Assembly (NCBI GenBank): GCA_019218445.1
Contig: JAHUUM010000008.1
Span: 25,683-89,682 of the forward strand
Reading direction: 5' to 3'
Length of the DNA: 64,000 nucleotides
Origin: Weeksellaceae bacterium TAE3-ERU29
GTDB lineage: Bacteria; Bacteroidota; Bacteroidia; Flavobacteriales; Weeksellaceae
Position numbers and translations under genes: made by a program. The notes beneath the pieces are model-generated. The model saw only the letters and a program-made list of their open reading frames with translations. It was not told the origin of the DNA and did no database searches. Shown piece after piece: positions 8,955-17,901 of this stretch. How positions within the stretch are numbered: position 1 is the first letter of the stretch; every line of letters begins with the position of its first letter.

Positions 8955-10037
8955 TTATTTTATAAATCTAATTTGTAGATTTAATTTTAATTTTTGAACA
9001 CCATTCTCCTCATATATCTCAGCCATTTTATATCTTTTACTTGAAGGAGTTTCCAATTTTGTGTTTTCAAATAAGTAATTCTCAAAATTCTTTATAAAAT
9101 AGAAATGGTAGCATAAAATTTCGCCATCTTCTCTTATTACTAAATAACCACCATTTGCTTGATAATCTCTTTTCCATACTTCTCCGGCTCTCATCCCTAA
9201 AGCATATTCAACTAAAAAACGTTTTACAATCATTTCATAAATCTCTGAATTTAATGTTAAATCATATCCGAATTCATTATTATTTGAAATGATTTTTGTG
9301 AAATTTCTGACAGTATTTTTTTTAGAATTATTGTTTTTATAGTACAACAACACTATTTCTGACAGTATTTTTGGGAAATTGTAGTCAATGGTTTGAAGAT
9401 TAAGATTAAATACAGGACTATCAACTTTTTCAAATTTCACTTCTATCCCTAAGTCATTAAGTAATTGAAACTTATCAGAAAATTTTTTTAAACTGTTTAA
9501 TCTTTGTATTTGTTTATCAGATATATTTTGTGAAAGTTGATAAGTGAAATCTGTTTGTTTACTAGCATTTAAAAGAGTTGAAGATTTACCTAATTGTGAT
9601 TTTATACTAAATCCAAGTATTTGAGAGAATATTGTATTAGGGTCTTCTATTTGAATTGTTATATCACTTTTATTAGTAGCTTTAGATTTAATTGATGTTA
9701 TATTTATACTATTCAAAAAATACTCTATTTCAGGTATCGAAAAAGAGCCATTTCTGGACTTAACTTCATTTATGTGATTCAAACATACTTTACTTAATTC
9801 TAAAAACTTTCTGACAGGTATTCGAAATGATTGTTCTTTTGATTTAACAACAACAATATCTCCATCAAAACTAAATTCTGAATTATATGATTTTTCATGA
9901 TGGATTATCTTAATAATAGGGTAGAAAATATCTTCAACTTTTTCAAAATTTTCTTTCCCTATAAAAAGTTTTTGTTCAGCAAGTAATTTTAATAGAAGAT
10001 ATGGTTCACTCCATTCTCCTTTGTTTCCTGTTATCAT
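8955..10037 (-). CDS. HpaII-family type II restriction endonuclease
   Basis: 360 aa. The start MITGNKGEWSEPYLLLKLLA is the signature opening of HpaII-like enzymes, and the length is right. A nuclease-like core is visible around residues 125-160: SDITIQIED, then GFSIKSQLG with the Lys that would complete a PD-(D/E)xK-type site. By family the predicted site is CCGG; the recognition sequence is inferred, not read. It overlaps the methyltransferase stop by 4 bp, so modification is translated before restriction, a common safe order. Markedly AT-rich. Confidence 0.85.
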   Translation of the reverse strand: MITGNKGEWSEPYLLLKLLAEQKLFIGKENFEKVEDIFYPIIKIIHHEKSYNSEFSFDGDIVVVKSKEQSFRIPVRKFLELSKVCLNHINEVKSRNGSFSIPEIEYFLNSINITSIKSKATNKSDITIQIEDPNTIFSQILGFSIKSQLGKSSTLLNASKQTDFTYQLSQNISDKQIQRLNSLKKFSDKFQLLNDLGIEVKFEKVDSPVFNLNLQTIDYNFPKILSEIVLLYYKNNNSKKNTVRNFTKIISNNNEFGYDLTLNSEIYEMIVKRFLVEYALGMRAGEVWKRDYQANGGYLVIREDGEILCYHFYFIKNFENYLFENTKLETPSSKRYKMAEIYEENGVQKLKLNLQIRFIK

Positions 10038-11305
10038 CTTATTTTATATCCTAAAGTTTTTAATATTTGTTTTGCTGTTGCTTGAATTGCCGGAACAGCA
10101 ACAGAGTTACCGAATTGTTTATAAGCCGAGGCATCAGCTACCGGAATTATAAATTTATCGGGAAAACCTTGTAATCTTGCCCATTCTCGTGGCGTCATTT
10201 TTCTAATGCCTTCTCGATTGACTTCCCCTTTGATGTTGGTTGTTGGTGTGAAATCAGTTATTCTATGGTCGTAAACTAAATTTCGTTCTCTTCCCATTCC
10301 TCCACAGACTACAGCATTTGCAATACTATCGTCAGAAATAATCTCGTATCCAAAACCATTTCCTTTATTTTCATGTCGTGCCTTATGCTTTTCTAATGTG
10401 TCAAGGTAAACAGTTGATAAATAGTATTTTGTAGGAACTACATTTTCTTCCTTTATATCAGAAAATACTTTTTTTACATTACTTGGTTTAGGATAATTAA
10501 ATTCTGTAATGCCTGTATCTTTGTGGAAGCCTACAATAAAAATTCTTTCTCTGTTTTGAGGTACACCAAAGTCTTTTGCATTCATAATTTGAGGCTCCGG
10601 AACATAATAACCTAAATCGTTTCTAAGAACATTTAAAATAGTTTTTAAAGTTTTCCCTTTATCATGATTTCGTAATCCTTTTACATTTTCTAAAAAGATA
10701 GCTTTAGGTTGCTTTCTTTTAATTATTTCTGCTACATCAAAAAATAATGTTCCTCGTGTATCTTCAAAACCTCCCCGCTTTCCGGCTATTGAAAATGCTT
10801 GACAAGGAAACCCGGCACATAAAATATCAAAATTATCGGGGATATATGATTTTGTTTCTTCTTTTGTTATATCTCCAAAAGGAACTTCCCCAAAATTAGC
10901 ATGATAAGTTTCCTTTGCTTTTTTATCCCACTCACTTGTATAAACACATTTTCCTCCAAGATTTTGTAGGGCTAATCTAAAGCCTCCTATTCCTGCAAAT
11001 AAATCAATAAATTTAAATTTTATTTTTTCGGGTTCGGGAAAAGGAACATCGAAATTGTTAAAGATTCCATATTGTAAGGCTTCTTCAGCAACTTTTTGAG
11101 TAATTTTTTGTTCAGGATATTTAATTTCTAATATTTCTTTTGTCACATCAATTGCACCCTTTTTATAGAACTTAGAAGACTTATTTTTTAAATTATGCAG
11201 ATAATGAGTTAGTAATGCAGTTTTATTAGAGTCAGGTTCTACAATTCTTATTTTAAATTGTTTTTCTCCTAAACTTTCTATTGCTATTTTTTCTGTAAAC
11301 TGCAT
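10034..11305 (-). CDS. DNA (cytosine-5) methyltransferase
   Basis: 423 aa. After an N-terminal extension of about 97 residues comes the C5-methyltransferase fold in canonical order: motif I FIDLFAGIGGFRLAL (about residues 100-114), motif IV GFPCQAFSIAG with the catalytic Cys, motif VI ENVKGL, motif VIII QNRERIFIVGF, and motif X QFGNSVAVP at the C-terminus. Paired with the HpaII-type endonuclease it should protect CCGG. It overlaps the vsr 3' end by 22 bp, so vsr, methylase and endonuclease look like one operon. Confidence 0.95.
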   Translation of the reverse strand: MQFTEKIAIESLGEKQFKIRIVEPDSNKTALLTHYLHNLKNKSSKFYKKGAIDVTKEILEIKYPEQKITQKVAEEALQYGIFNNFDVPFPEPEKIKFKFIDLFAGIGGFRLALQNLGGKCVYTSEWDKKAKETYHANFGEVPFGDITKEETKSYIPDNFDILCAGFPCQAFSIAGKRGGFEDTRGTLFFDVAEIIKRKQPKAIFLENVKGLRNHDKGKTLKTILNVLRNDLGYYVPEPQIMNAKDFGVPQNRERIFIVGFHKDTGITEFNYPKPSNVKKVFSDIKEENVVPTKYYLSTVYLDTLEKHKARHENKGNGFGYEIISDDSIANAVVCGGMGRERNLVYDHRITDFTPTTNIKGEVNREGIRKMTPREWARLQGFPDKFIIPVADASAYKQFGNSVAVPAIQATAKQILKTLGYKIR

Positions 11306-11718
11306 TTCCTTTCTTTAATTTTTTGTTCAATTATTTCGAGGCAATTTACTAAATCTTTTTCTATTTGTTTACCCCAAAATCGTAAAACAATCCATCCTTG
11401 TTTTTCTAATTCGGTATTCACTTCTTTATCTCTTTGGATATTTCGTTCAATTTTTTGATGCCAGAATTTTTGGTTACTTTTATGGTCATATTTACGAATT
11501 TTCCAATCTTTTCCATGCCAAAATTCTCCATCTACAAAAACAGCAATTTTATATTTTGAAAAAGTAAAATCAGGTTTGCCAAATACTTTTTTATTGTTTT
11601 TTCGGTATCTGTAACCTTTATTCCAAAGAGCTTTTCCTAAAATAACTTCAATTTTTGAGCCGGTTGATTTTACTGCTCTCATATTTTTAGAGCGTTGCTC
11701 TTTAGTTAGTTTATCCAT
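11284..11718 (-). CDS. vsr: Very short patch repair endonuclease
   Basis: 144 aa, full length for Vsr. Starts KLTKEQRSKNMRAVKSTGSK as in the family, then the catalytic core GKPDFTFSKYKIAVFVDGEFWHG (Asp in PDF and VDG, His in WHG). Vsr nicks T:G mismatches made when 5-methylcytosine deaminates, so it repairs the mutational cost of the adjacent C5-methyltransferase. First gene of the Vsr-methylase-endonuclease unit. Confidence 0.95.
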   Translation of the reverse strand: MDKLTKEQRSKNMRAVKSTGSKIEVILGKALWNKGYRYRKNNKKVFGKPDFTFSKYKIAVFVDGEFWHGKDWKIRKYDHKSNQKFWHQKIERNIQRDKEVNTELEKQGWIVLRFWGKQIEKDLVNCLEIIEQKIKERKCSLQKK

Positions 11719-11746
11719 ATTTGTATGAATTTTTATATTTTGAAAA

Positions 11747-13006
11747 TCACAAAAATAAATGTGTAATTGTATAAATTATAAGTCCGACTAAACCACCTAC
11801 TAATGTTCCGTTTACTCTGATAAATTGCAAATCTTTTCCTACTTCTAATTCCAATTTTTCACTGAGTTCTCTACCTTGCCAATTTCCTACAGTGGCACTT
11901 ATTAAATTACCTACTTCCCCACGGTTTTTAAGAATGTATTTATAAGCATTTTTCTGTAACCATTTATCGATTTTTTCTTGCATTTCTAAATCTGTATCTA
12001 ACTGATTAGCAAATTTTATAATCGATTTTTTTAAATAAGATTTGAATGAAGAATCTTCTAAAGGTTGTTTTAAATCATTTAGCAACATTCCTTTTATGTA
12101 TTCCCATAAATCTTTGGAATACAACGTGATTTTTTCTTCGCTTAAAAGTTTATTTTTAAGATTATCCAGTTCATTTTTCCATTTAGATTCAGTAGAAATT
12201 TCATGAATTAACTGATTGATTTTATTATCAATTTCAATACGTATGGAATGTTCCGGATTTTCCGAAATCTCTTTAAAATAATTGTTTAAGCCCGCAGTGA
12301 TTTTTTTAGCCAAAATATCATCTACAAAACTCGGAATAAAACTACTGCTCTCCTGTCTTACACGGTCTTTTATCATTTCCTCATTTTCGGAAATATATCC
12401 TTGAATTTTATCAAAAATATAATTTAATAATCGCTGATGTTCCTTATTATTAGATACGTATAAAAGTAAATCAGATACAAATAAATGAATCTTTATATCC
12501 TTTAATAAAGCCGTAGATTTGTCTGAAATGAAGGTTATAATTTTTTCATCATTCGTTTCGTCAATAATTTCTATTATTTTTTCCTGAACTTCTTCTACAA
12601 TTATATTGGTATTTCTTTCTTTTTTCAGCCATTTTCCAATATGAGAGGCAATGCTCAATCTCTTAATATACGGACGAATATTCTCAGGATTTAGAAAATT
12701 TTCTACTACAAAAGTTCCTAAATTATCTCCAATATCATTTTTTCTATTTTCGATGATATTTGTGTGTGGAATGGGCAATCCCAAAGGTTTATTAAATAAT
12801 GCAGTAACTGCAAACCAATCGGCTAACGCACCCACCATTGCTGCCTCTGAAAATGCCTTTATATAACCAAGAAAACTTAGTTCGGGATTTCTTTTTTGCC
12901 ACAATAATGAGCCTATGTAAACCAAAGCCATTAAAAGGAATAACCCTGTGGCAATGGCTTTATGAAATCTTAGTTTTCGTTTTTTATTATTCATTTTGTT
13001 TGTCAA
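11747..13006 (-). CDS. DUF445 family membrane protein
   Basis: 419 aa. An N-terminal hydrophobic helix (about residues 15-35) is followed by KAFSEAAMVGALADWFAVTALFNKPLGLPIPHT, the diagnostic DUF445/YjiN segment. A long alpha-helical soluble region follows, and a last membrane span (LVGGLVGLIIYTITHLFL) sits at the C-terminus. Function unknown. A second ATG at 12994 (MNNKKRK) is an equally possible start. The 167 bp beyond it to the next gene hold no recognised signal. Confidence 0.87.
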   Translation of the reverse strand: MTNKMNNKKRKLRFHKAIATGLFLLMALVYIGSLLWQKRNPELSFLGYIKAFSEAAMVGALADWFAVTALFNKPLGLPIPHTNIIENRKNDIGDNLGTFVVENFLNPENIRPYIKRLSIASHIGKWLKKERNTNIIVEEVQEKIIEIIDETNDEKIITFISDKSTALLKDIKIHLFVSDLLLYVSNNKEHQRLLNYIFDKIQGYISENEEMIKDRVRQESSSFIPSFVDDILAKKITAGLNNYFKEISENPEHSIRIEIDNKINQLIHEISTESKWKNELDNLKNKLLSEEKITLYSKDLWEYIKGMLLNDLKQPLEDSSFKSYLKKSIIKFANQLDTDLEMQEKIDKWLQKNAYKYILKNRGEVGNLISATVGNWQGRELSEKLELEVGKDLQFIRVNGTLVGGLVGLIIYTITHLFL

Positions 13007-13173
13007 GTTACACTTATTTGTAAATATGCAATAAATTCTTTTTATGGAACATTTAGATTTTAATCTGGGATTATTAATATAAACTTTAATTGATTTTGAA
13101 TTTTATTATTTGTCGGTACGTAATAACAGTAGCTAAACCGATAAATATGAGTATTTTCTTTTTTCAATTATAA

Positions 13174-13857
13174 TTAATAGCATGGTTCATTTTTATTAAA
13201 TAAACAATGAGGGAAACGTACATCTACCGAGTCTTTTAGAGTATAGCTTTTTATACTGTCTATTGTTCCTAATTGATTATAATATTTCCATTTCCCATAC
13301 TTAAAATTATTTTTTACCTGACCTTCTTCCTTTATAGAGTAAGTTCCTTTTGCCTTATTATAATAAAAATCTTTCCAGTAACCATTTCCTGATTTAAACT
13401 CTACATTATAATTCCCAACAAAGATATAATTAATATTCCCGTATGCATCATAATTTATATCTCTTCTACATGTTATACCATTTGTGAAATCACAATATAA
13501 GCCTACCGGAAGTCCATTTTTTATACTGATATCTTCTCCCATAAGAGAATCTGTTCTTAATTGTATTTTCGCATTAGAGACTATCAAATTATTATAAAAC
13601 AATTTACCTTGAATAACGTTAAAATCTCTTTTCACCTCTGATAAAGACAACATATTTTCTAAGGAATAAAGCTCTGATTTTTTCAAATTATCAACCCTCC
13701 AAAATATAATTGTATCATTATTATATTGAGTGTTTTTCATGATAGGACGGCTTACTGAAGTACAAGATGAACTTATAAACAATATTAAAACTACTAAAAA
13801 TATAACTTTATTATTCACATATTTCCATTTTAGAAAAATTAATCTTCCCTTTTTCAT
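13174..13857 (-). CDS. Predicted lipoprotein with MORN-like repeats
   Basis: Up to 227 aa. A hydrophobic N-terminal segment ends in ISSSC, a good lipobox, so the product is probably a lipoprotein. The C-terminal half has G-x-W-K-x-(F/Y)-Y-type repeats (GNGYWKDFYYNKAKGTYS, GKWKYYNQLG) like the YwqK/MORN antitoxin-like family. The ATG at 13857 gives a long charged N-terminus overlapping the upstream gene by 47 bp; a GTG at 13816-13818 would give a shorter, more normal signal peptide and an 8-bp overlap. Part of the lipoprotein cluster; function unknown. Confidence 0.65.
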   Translation of the reverse strand: MKKGRLIFLKWKYVNNKVIFLVVLILFISSSCTSVSRPIMKNTQYNNDTIIFWRVDNLKKSELYSLENMLSLSEVKRDFNVIQGKLFYNNLIVSNAKIQLRTDSLMGEDISIKNGLPVGLYCDFTNGITCRRDINYDAYGNINYIFVGNYNVEFKSGNGYWKDFYYNKAKGTYSIKEEGQVKNNFKYGKWKYYNQLGTIDSIKSYTLKDSVDVRFPHCLFNKNEPCY

Positions 13858-14359
13858 TTCCTTTAAAAACCCATTTTATAGAGTCTTTTGTAGCTTTCTG
13901 CTTGATTTTGAAAACTGATTCAGTTGTGTTGTTAAAAATATTTTTTTTATATCCGGTTAATCTTTTGGCTTTACAATCAAAATCTTCTATCGAATAATAA
14001 TATAACGTTGTGATTAAAGTCGGATAAAAGACTTCTAATTTATAAATGCGGTTGTTTTGATAATATTTAACCATATTTAGATAAGGCTTTGTCTTTAAAC
14101 TTTTTATTCCATTTTCAAAATATAGTGTATAGAAATGATTTTCATCTATAATTATTTTATAAAAACCATTTAATAGAGCGTTTGTTTCTTTTAATGAGTA
14201 CTCTTTGACCAAGCTGTATCCACCACGAGGATTTTTCAAATGATAAATTTGCTCTTGTTTGGTTTTTATGTCTCGTTGATTTATAACAATCGTATCTTTT
14301 TGAGCGTACAATTCATTTATAGAAAGAATTAAGAATAGTATTTTGATTAGTTGTTTCAT
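13811..14359 (-). CDS. Secreted hypothetical protein
   Basis: 182 aa from the ATG at 14359 (MKQLIKILFLILSINELYAQ), which gives a clean signal peptide with cleavage after LYA. A longer frame from 14386 adds nine residues ahead of the signal and is less likely. The mature part is rich in Lys, Tyr and Asn with no recognised domain. The first bases of the gene are almost identical to the start of the pseudogene at 20121, showing that the duplicated segment reaches into it. Confidence 0.6.
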   Translation of the reverse strand: MKQLIKILFLILSINELYAQKDTIVINQRDIKTKQEQIYHLKNPRGGYSLVKEYSLKETNALLNGFYKIIIDENHFYTLYFENGIKSLKTKPYLNMVKYYQNNRIYKLEVFYPTLITTLYYYSIEDFDCKAKRLTGYKKNIFNNTTESVFKIKQKATKDSIKWVFKGNEKGKINFSKMEICE

Positions 14360-14382
14360 AATCTTTAAATTAGCGTTTTTAA

Positions 14383-14883
14383 TCATTCATACATATTTAT
14401 ATTAAATTGTTTCTGTACATCTTCATATATTTCGTAAACATTTTTAATTTTTTCAGGCAGTTCTGATTTGTAATGACTCACTTCCCAAAATATAATTTCT
14501 CCATTGCTCAACTCTATATTCACGCCTAAACTTCCTTCGTCTGTTCTGTTTGGATAACCAAAAACTTGATTATTTTCTAAATATAATGAGGGTATATTAT
14601 CAATTATTTCTAAATATTTTTTGGGCGTGTCCATAAGTTTTGTTTTTGTTTCATTTGTTAGATGCCCTTCGTTATAGATACTTCGTGTTTTACTTATTTT
14701 ATCTTTTTCTAATACGATACTCACGATTTTATCATTCAATAGATTTGGATTTTCTACCTCTCCATACATAAGAGAAAAACTTATTTTTTCGATTTTATCA
14801 ATTGAATTTTGATTGTAATCTTTCTTTTTAACACAATTTGTAAAAACGATAAAAATCAATAAGATATATTTAATTGCTTTCAT
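14383..14883 (-). CDS. Lipoprotein, intact copy of a duplicated gene
   Basis: 166 aa. The N-terminus MKAIKYILLIFIVFTNCVKK carries a lipobox (FTNC). The rest is soluble with no recognised domain. It is nearly identical to the product of 20141-20602 except for an 11-residue block, EIIDNIPSLYL, present here and missing there. The matching DNA is bounded by an 11-bp direct repeat (TTTCTAAATAT at 14574-14584 and 14607-14617), so this is the ancestral form. It overlaps the next upstream gene by 14 bp. Confidence 0.7.
   Translation of the reverse strand: MKAIKYILLIFIVFTNCVKKKDYNQNSIDKIEKISFSLMYGEVENPNLLNDKIVSIVLEKDKISKTRSIYNEGHLTNETKTKLMDTPKKYLEIIDNIPSLYLENNQVFGYPNRTDEGSLGVNIELSNGEIIFWEVSHYKSELPEKIKNVYEIYEDVQKQFNINMYE
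14574..14617. repeat. 11-bp direct repeat pair flanking 22 bp
   Basis: TTTCTAAATAT occurs at 14574-14584 and again at 14607-14617, exactly 33 bp apart. In the paralogous gene only one copy remains (20326-20336) and the intervening sequence is gone, the signature of slippage or recombination between the repeats. The loss is 33 bp, so the frame is kept. Confidence 0.85.
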
Positions 14884-15322
14884 AAGTATAAATTCTAAAT
14901 CTATTGTTTTTATCTGGTTTGGTAATAATCTTATCCTCTGTAATTTTCTCTATAGCAAGAGAGTCATTATTATCAATAACCATTTTATTTTCAGCACTTA
15001 ACCTTATACTGTATTCCCACATTTCATTTGTAAAAGGCAATGTTTTGTTTTTTATATGTTCTTTTTGATATATAATAAATCCTTCTGACCCTGACTTAAA
15101 TACTTCTATAGCTTTTCCTAATGAATCATACTTTACTATTTCTTCAATTGGGTATCGATTATTTTCCAACGTACAATATCTATCGTCTGATACCAGTAAA
15201 CTTGGATTATCTATAAGCACATATTTTTCATTAATATACTTTATATTATCCATTTCACTGTTATAATCTTTTTTACAGCCTATACAGAATAAAAAAAATA
15301 AACTAACAATATCTAGTCTCAT
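14870..15322 (-). CDS. Small lipoprotein, unknown function
   Basis: 150 aa. The N-terminal MRLDIVSLFFLFCIGCKKDY has a hydrophobic stretch ending in a lipobox (CIGC). The mature part carries no recognised domain; it is acidic and Asn/Lys-rich like its neighbours. Overlaps the following gene by 14 bp, so the two are co-translated. One of a run of seven leftward genes at 13.2-17.2 kb, most of them exported. Confidence 0.6.
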   Translation of the reverse strand: MRLDIVSLFFLFCIGCKKDYNSEMDNIKYINEKYVLIDNPSLLVSDDRYCTLENNRYPIEEIVKYDSLGKAIEVFKSGSEGFIIYQKEHIKNKTLPFTNEMWEYSIRLSAENKMVIDNNDSLAIEKITEDKIITKPDKNNRFRIYTYESN

Positions 15323-15373
15323 AATTTATTGATTCTTTAAACCTTTATTATATCATTTCCCTCCGTAAACTAT

Positions 15374-15847
15374 TTACATTCTCCCGTTATACCATTTTAT
15401 TTTCCGATCCTCAAATATACTTGAATACCCCTCTTGTTGTTTTATGAGAATATACTTTCCTTGGTTATCTTGCTCAAAAATAAACCTATAAATATTTCCC
15501 TTAGGACCAAAATAACTAATTTCCACATGCAAATACTTATCATTGGAAAAGGTTCCTATTCCAGTAATCTCTGTTGTTTGATAACCTAAACAATAACTTA
15601 TTGTTTTAAAGTCTTTGGTAAGCCAAGGATTATCTCTTTTTAAAAATAAAGTAACCATTTCACATTCTTGATTTTCATCTTCCACCATAAACATTCTTAT
15701 ATACGCTTTTATTTTCGTCTTTTCATCTGTTTTGTAGTAAATTCTATATCTACTAGACTCCTTAGGAAAGACAGGATGAAAGTATCTTTTCTGTGAAAAA
15801 ACACTTGTACTAAAAAGTAAAAAAGCTAACAAAATACTATTTTTCAT
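15374..15847 (-). CDS. Secreted protein, paralogue of the pseudogene at 19.5-20.1 kb
   Basis: 157 aa. Signal peptide MKNSILLAFLLFSTSVFSQ with cleavage after FSQ. The middle and C-terminal parts align with the pseudogene at 19547-20121: shared pattern FLKxxNPWLxKDxxxI, a later (S)NDYLxV segment, and a C-terminus ending in IxWY. This is therefore the intact member of a two-copy family in this cluster. No known domain; probably periplasmic or outer-membrane associated. Confidence 0.62.
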   Translation of the reverse strand: MKNSILLAFLLFSTSVFSQKRYFHPVFPKESSRYRIYYKTDEKTKIKAYIRMFMVEDENQECEMVTLFLKRDNPWLTKDFKTISYCLGYQTTEITGIGTFSNDKYLHVEISYFGPKGNIYRFIFEQDNQGKYILIKQQEGYSSIFEDRKIKWYNGRM

Positions 15848-15856
15848 AACTAATGT

Positions 15857-16603
15857 TTAAAAATCAAAGAATGCTTGTCCGTAATTATCATTACTTAATA
15901 AAATTTTACTGTTATATACAGAGTCTATTTTTTCTATTATATTAGAATTACAATCTCCTTTTCCTACTGTTTTTGTGATATTTAATATATTACCATTCTT
16001 TTTATAATCATAAATTATGATATGGCTTATATTTCCGTAGCAATCCACCTTTTTTAATGGAAGAGAAATGAATCTTTGAGCAGTATCTTTCTTTATATGA
16101 TAGATAATCATTTGTTTAGAAAAGGAAAGACAGCCTGCACTACATTCTTCAATATATTGAAGAATTTCTTTTTCTTTATTATTATCCCAATCTTTATATT
16201 CAAAATTTATATTTGTTTTATCTATTGAATTGATTGTTTTTAGAATAATCTGATTATCTTCAATAAAAAAATTATATTCAATAGCTTTATTTAGTGAAAA
16301 ATTTGATAAAAATAGATTTGTATCTAATTTTTCTTCTTTATACACAATGTTTCCTCCCTCATCTTGTATATTTTGAAGAATATCAAACTCGAGGTCTTTA
16401 TGTTCTTTAATTATAAACTCAAAGTATTTAGATTTTTTATATTTTTGAAACAGAGGACTTAGTATGGATTTTTGTTTACTATTGGGTGCTGAAATTTCTT
16501 TATGATATGATGAGGTTTTTTCTTTTATTCTTTTTTCTTTGCTTATTTTATCACAACTAAATAAGCAAAACGAAACTAATATATAGAAAATTAAATATTT
16601 CAT
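15857..16603 (-). CDS. Lipoprotein, unknown function
   Basis: 248 aa. MKYLIFYILVSFCLFSCDK is a typical lipoprotein signal (LFSC lipobox). The mature region starts with a charged linker and then a domain with several Cys (CSAGCLSF, VDCYGN, GDCNSN) that may form disulphides. No family recognised. It sits 6 bp downstream of the immunity-like gene at 16610-17197, so the two are probably co-expressed. Confidence 0.6.
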   Translation of the reverse strand: MKYLIFYILVSFCLFSCDKISKEKRIKEKTSSYHKEISAPNSKQKSILSPLFQKYKKSKYFEFIIKEHKDLEFDILQNIQDEGGNIVYKEEKLDTNLFLSNFSLNKAIEYNFFIEDNQIILKTINSIDKTNINFEYKDWDNNKEKEILQYIEECSAGCLSFSKQMIIYHIKKDTAQRFISLPLKKVDCYGNISHIIIYDYKKNGNILNITKTVGKGDCNSNIIEKIDSVYNSKILLSNDNYGQAFFDF

Positions 16604-16609
16604 TTCTTG

Positions 16610-17197
16610 TTATTTATATAAAAACCAATATCTATCAATGGCAGTTTTAGGAGATTTAAAATCTAAAAAATATTCAGAAAAATTCATATCTAAATAATTT
16701 AAAAACAAATAGATAATTCTTCTTTGTTCAATATTGAAAAGGCTTACAAATTCTAAAAAATCGTTTAGTTTTTCTTCAGGATTGTTGTGTTTATAAGACA
16801 ATATTTTTTCAAAATCAGTTTTAGGCGTTTTATCATTCAATAAATATTTTTTCACTTCATTTTTGATTAAAATAGTATCTATTTCTAAAGGCAATACTAA
16901 CTCAAATAATAAATTATCTGCTAAAGTATCTGATGCTCTCACATCTTTTAAAACATCAATCATAAAAGCCGGAAAATAATATTTCAATGCTTTTTTACTG
17001 AAAAAAGACAGTTCATCTTTATGATTAAAGATAAGAGATTGTTCTAAATCTTGCCATTTTTTTCCTATAAAATAGGATTTAAGTTCAGCACAATCGTCAT
17101 TATCAGGAGAATTGTCATAAACAATGTTTTCATCTCCCATATATCTTTCATTTTTAAAAGCCTCTTTTATTCTTTTTATTAAAACTGTACTTTCCAT
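16610..17197 (-). CDS. Cytosolic immunity-like protein (DUF6714-like)
   Basis: 195 aa with no signal peptide, unlike its neighbours. The arrangement of an N-terminal helix (VLIKRIKEAFKNE), a central KSYFIGKKWQDL segment, then LSFFSKKALKYYFPAFMIDVL and a helical C-terminus recalls DUF6714-type proteins often found in polymorphic-toxin immunity loci. That match is from memory of the pattern and tentative. First gene of the leftward cluster. The 136 bp to the divergent gene at 17334 presumably hold both promoters, but I saw no full TAnnTTTG box. Confidence 0.5.
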   Translation of the reverse strand: MESTVLIKRIKEAFKNERYMGDENIVYDNSPDNDDCAELKSYFIGKKWQDLEQSLIFNHKDELSFFSKKALKYYFPAFMIDVLKDVRASDTLADNLLFELVLPLEIDTILIKNEVKKYLLNDKTPKTDFEKILSYKHNNPEEKLNDFLEFVSLFNIEQRRIIYLFLNYLDMNFSEYFLDFKSPKTAIDRYWFLYK

Positions 17198-17333
17198 ATT
17201 TTATCTGAGGTAAAGATAATATAATCTTTCTGTATTACAGTTACATATGATTGAAAAAATACTGATTAAGAATTGGATATACAAAATAAAGTGTGTACTA
17301 TTGTAGAGAGAAGTTTGCCTTTAAGTTTAAACC

Positions 17334-17885
17334 ATGAAAAAACACAACCTTATACATAAAATTACAATTTTAGTTTTCATCTCTTTGTTTATGGGGAGTT
17401 GCTGTATTCCTATTATTCAGAAAAGATACTATAAAACGAAAAAGTACAAAATGGAAAGGCCTTACAAGTTCAAAAAGAAATATGTAAAACCCATTAACGA
17501 AAATAAAAAAGAGTTGTACAAATATTTGAATAATAATGCCATTTATAGAAATATATCAAGTATAGTTTTGAATGGAGAAAAAATGGAATTCGATCAATTT
17601 ATTAGATTTTTTGATACAGGACAGTTTTTATGGGGAAGTATGAAATGGAAAAGCATGGAAAAAGAAGTTCCTTATAATACATTAGATATGGGATATGTTG
17701 GTTATTACTATATTGATGATAATAACGATATACATATGTATGAGTTTTCTGTAGGAGCTCAAGATTGTGGAAATTATAGTGAATATATTTATACAATAGG
17801 CGATAATTCTATTCAAAGGGCAAGTATAAATGAAATTTGGAATAGGATAGAGGTCAGTGATTTAGAAGGAACGCCTTATTGGTAA
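17334..17885 (+). CDS. Lipoprotein, unknown function
   Basis: 183 aa. The N-terminal MKKHNLIHKITILVFISLFM leads to a lipobox GSCC, then a very basic stretch (KRYYKTKKYKMERPYKFKKKY, about residues 30-50) and an aromatic, acidic C-terminal domain. No family recognised. First gene of a rightward trio of lipoproteins (17334, 17902, 18579), divergent from the leftward cluster. Confidence 0.6.
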   Translation: MKKHNLIHKITILVFISLFMGSCCIPIIQKRYYKTKKYKMERPYKFKKKYVKPINENKKELYKYLNNNAIYRNISSIVLNGEKMEFDQFIRFFDTGQFLWGSMKWKSMEKEVPYNTLDMGYVGYYYIDDNNDIHMYEFSVGAQDCGNYSEYIYTIGDNSIQRASINEIWNRIEVSDLEGTPYW

Positions 17886-17901
17886 ATCAACCTAACAAAA
17901 A

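Noticed and set aside
13007..13173. Short minus-strand hydrophobic frame in the gap after the DUF445 gene
   Set aside because: It has a plausible helix (IFIGLATVITY) but no ATG, GTG or TTG start in frame at a sensible distance.
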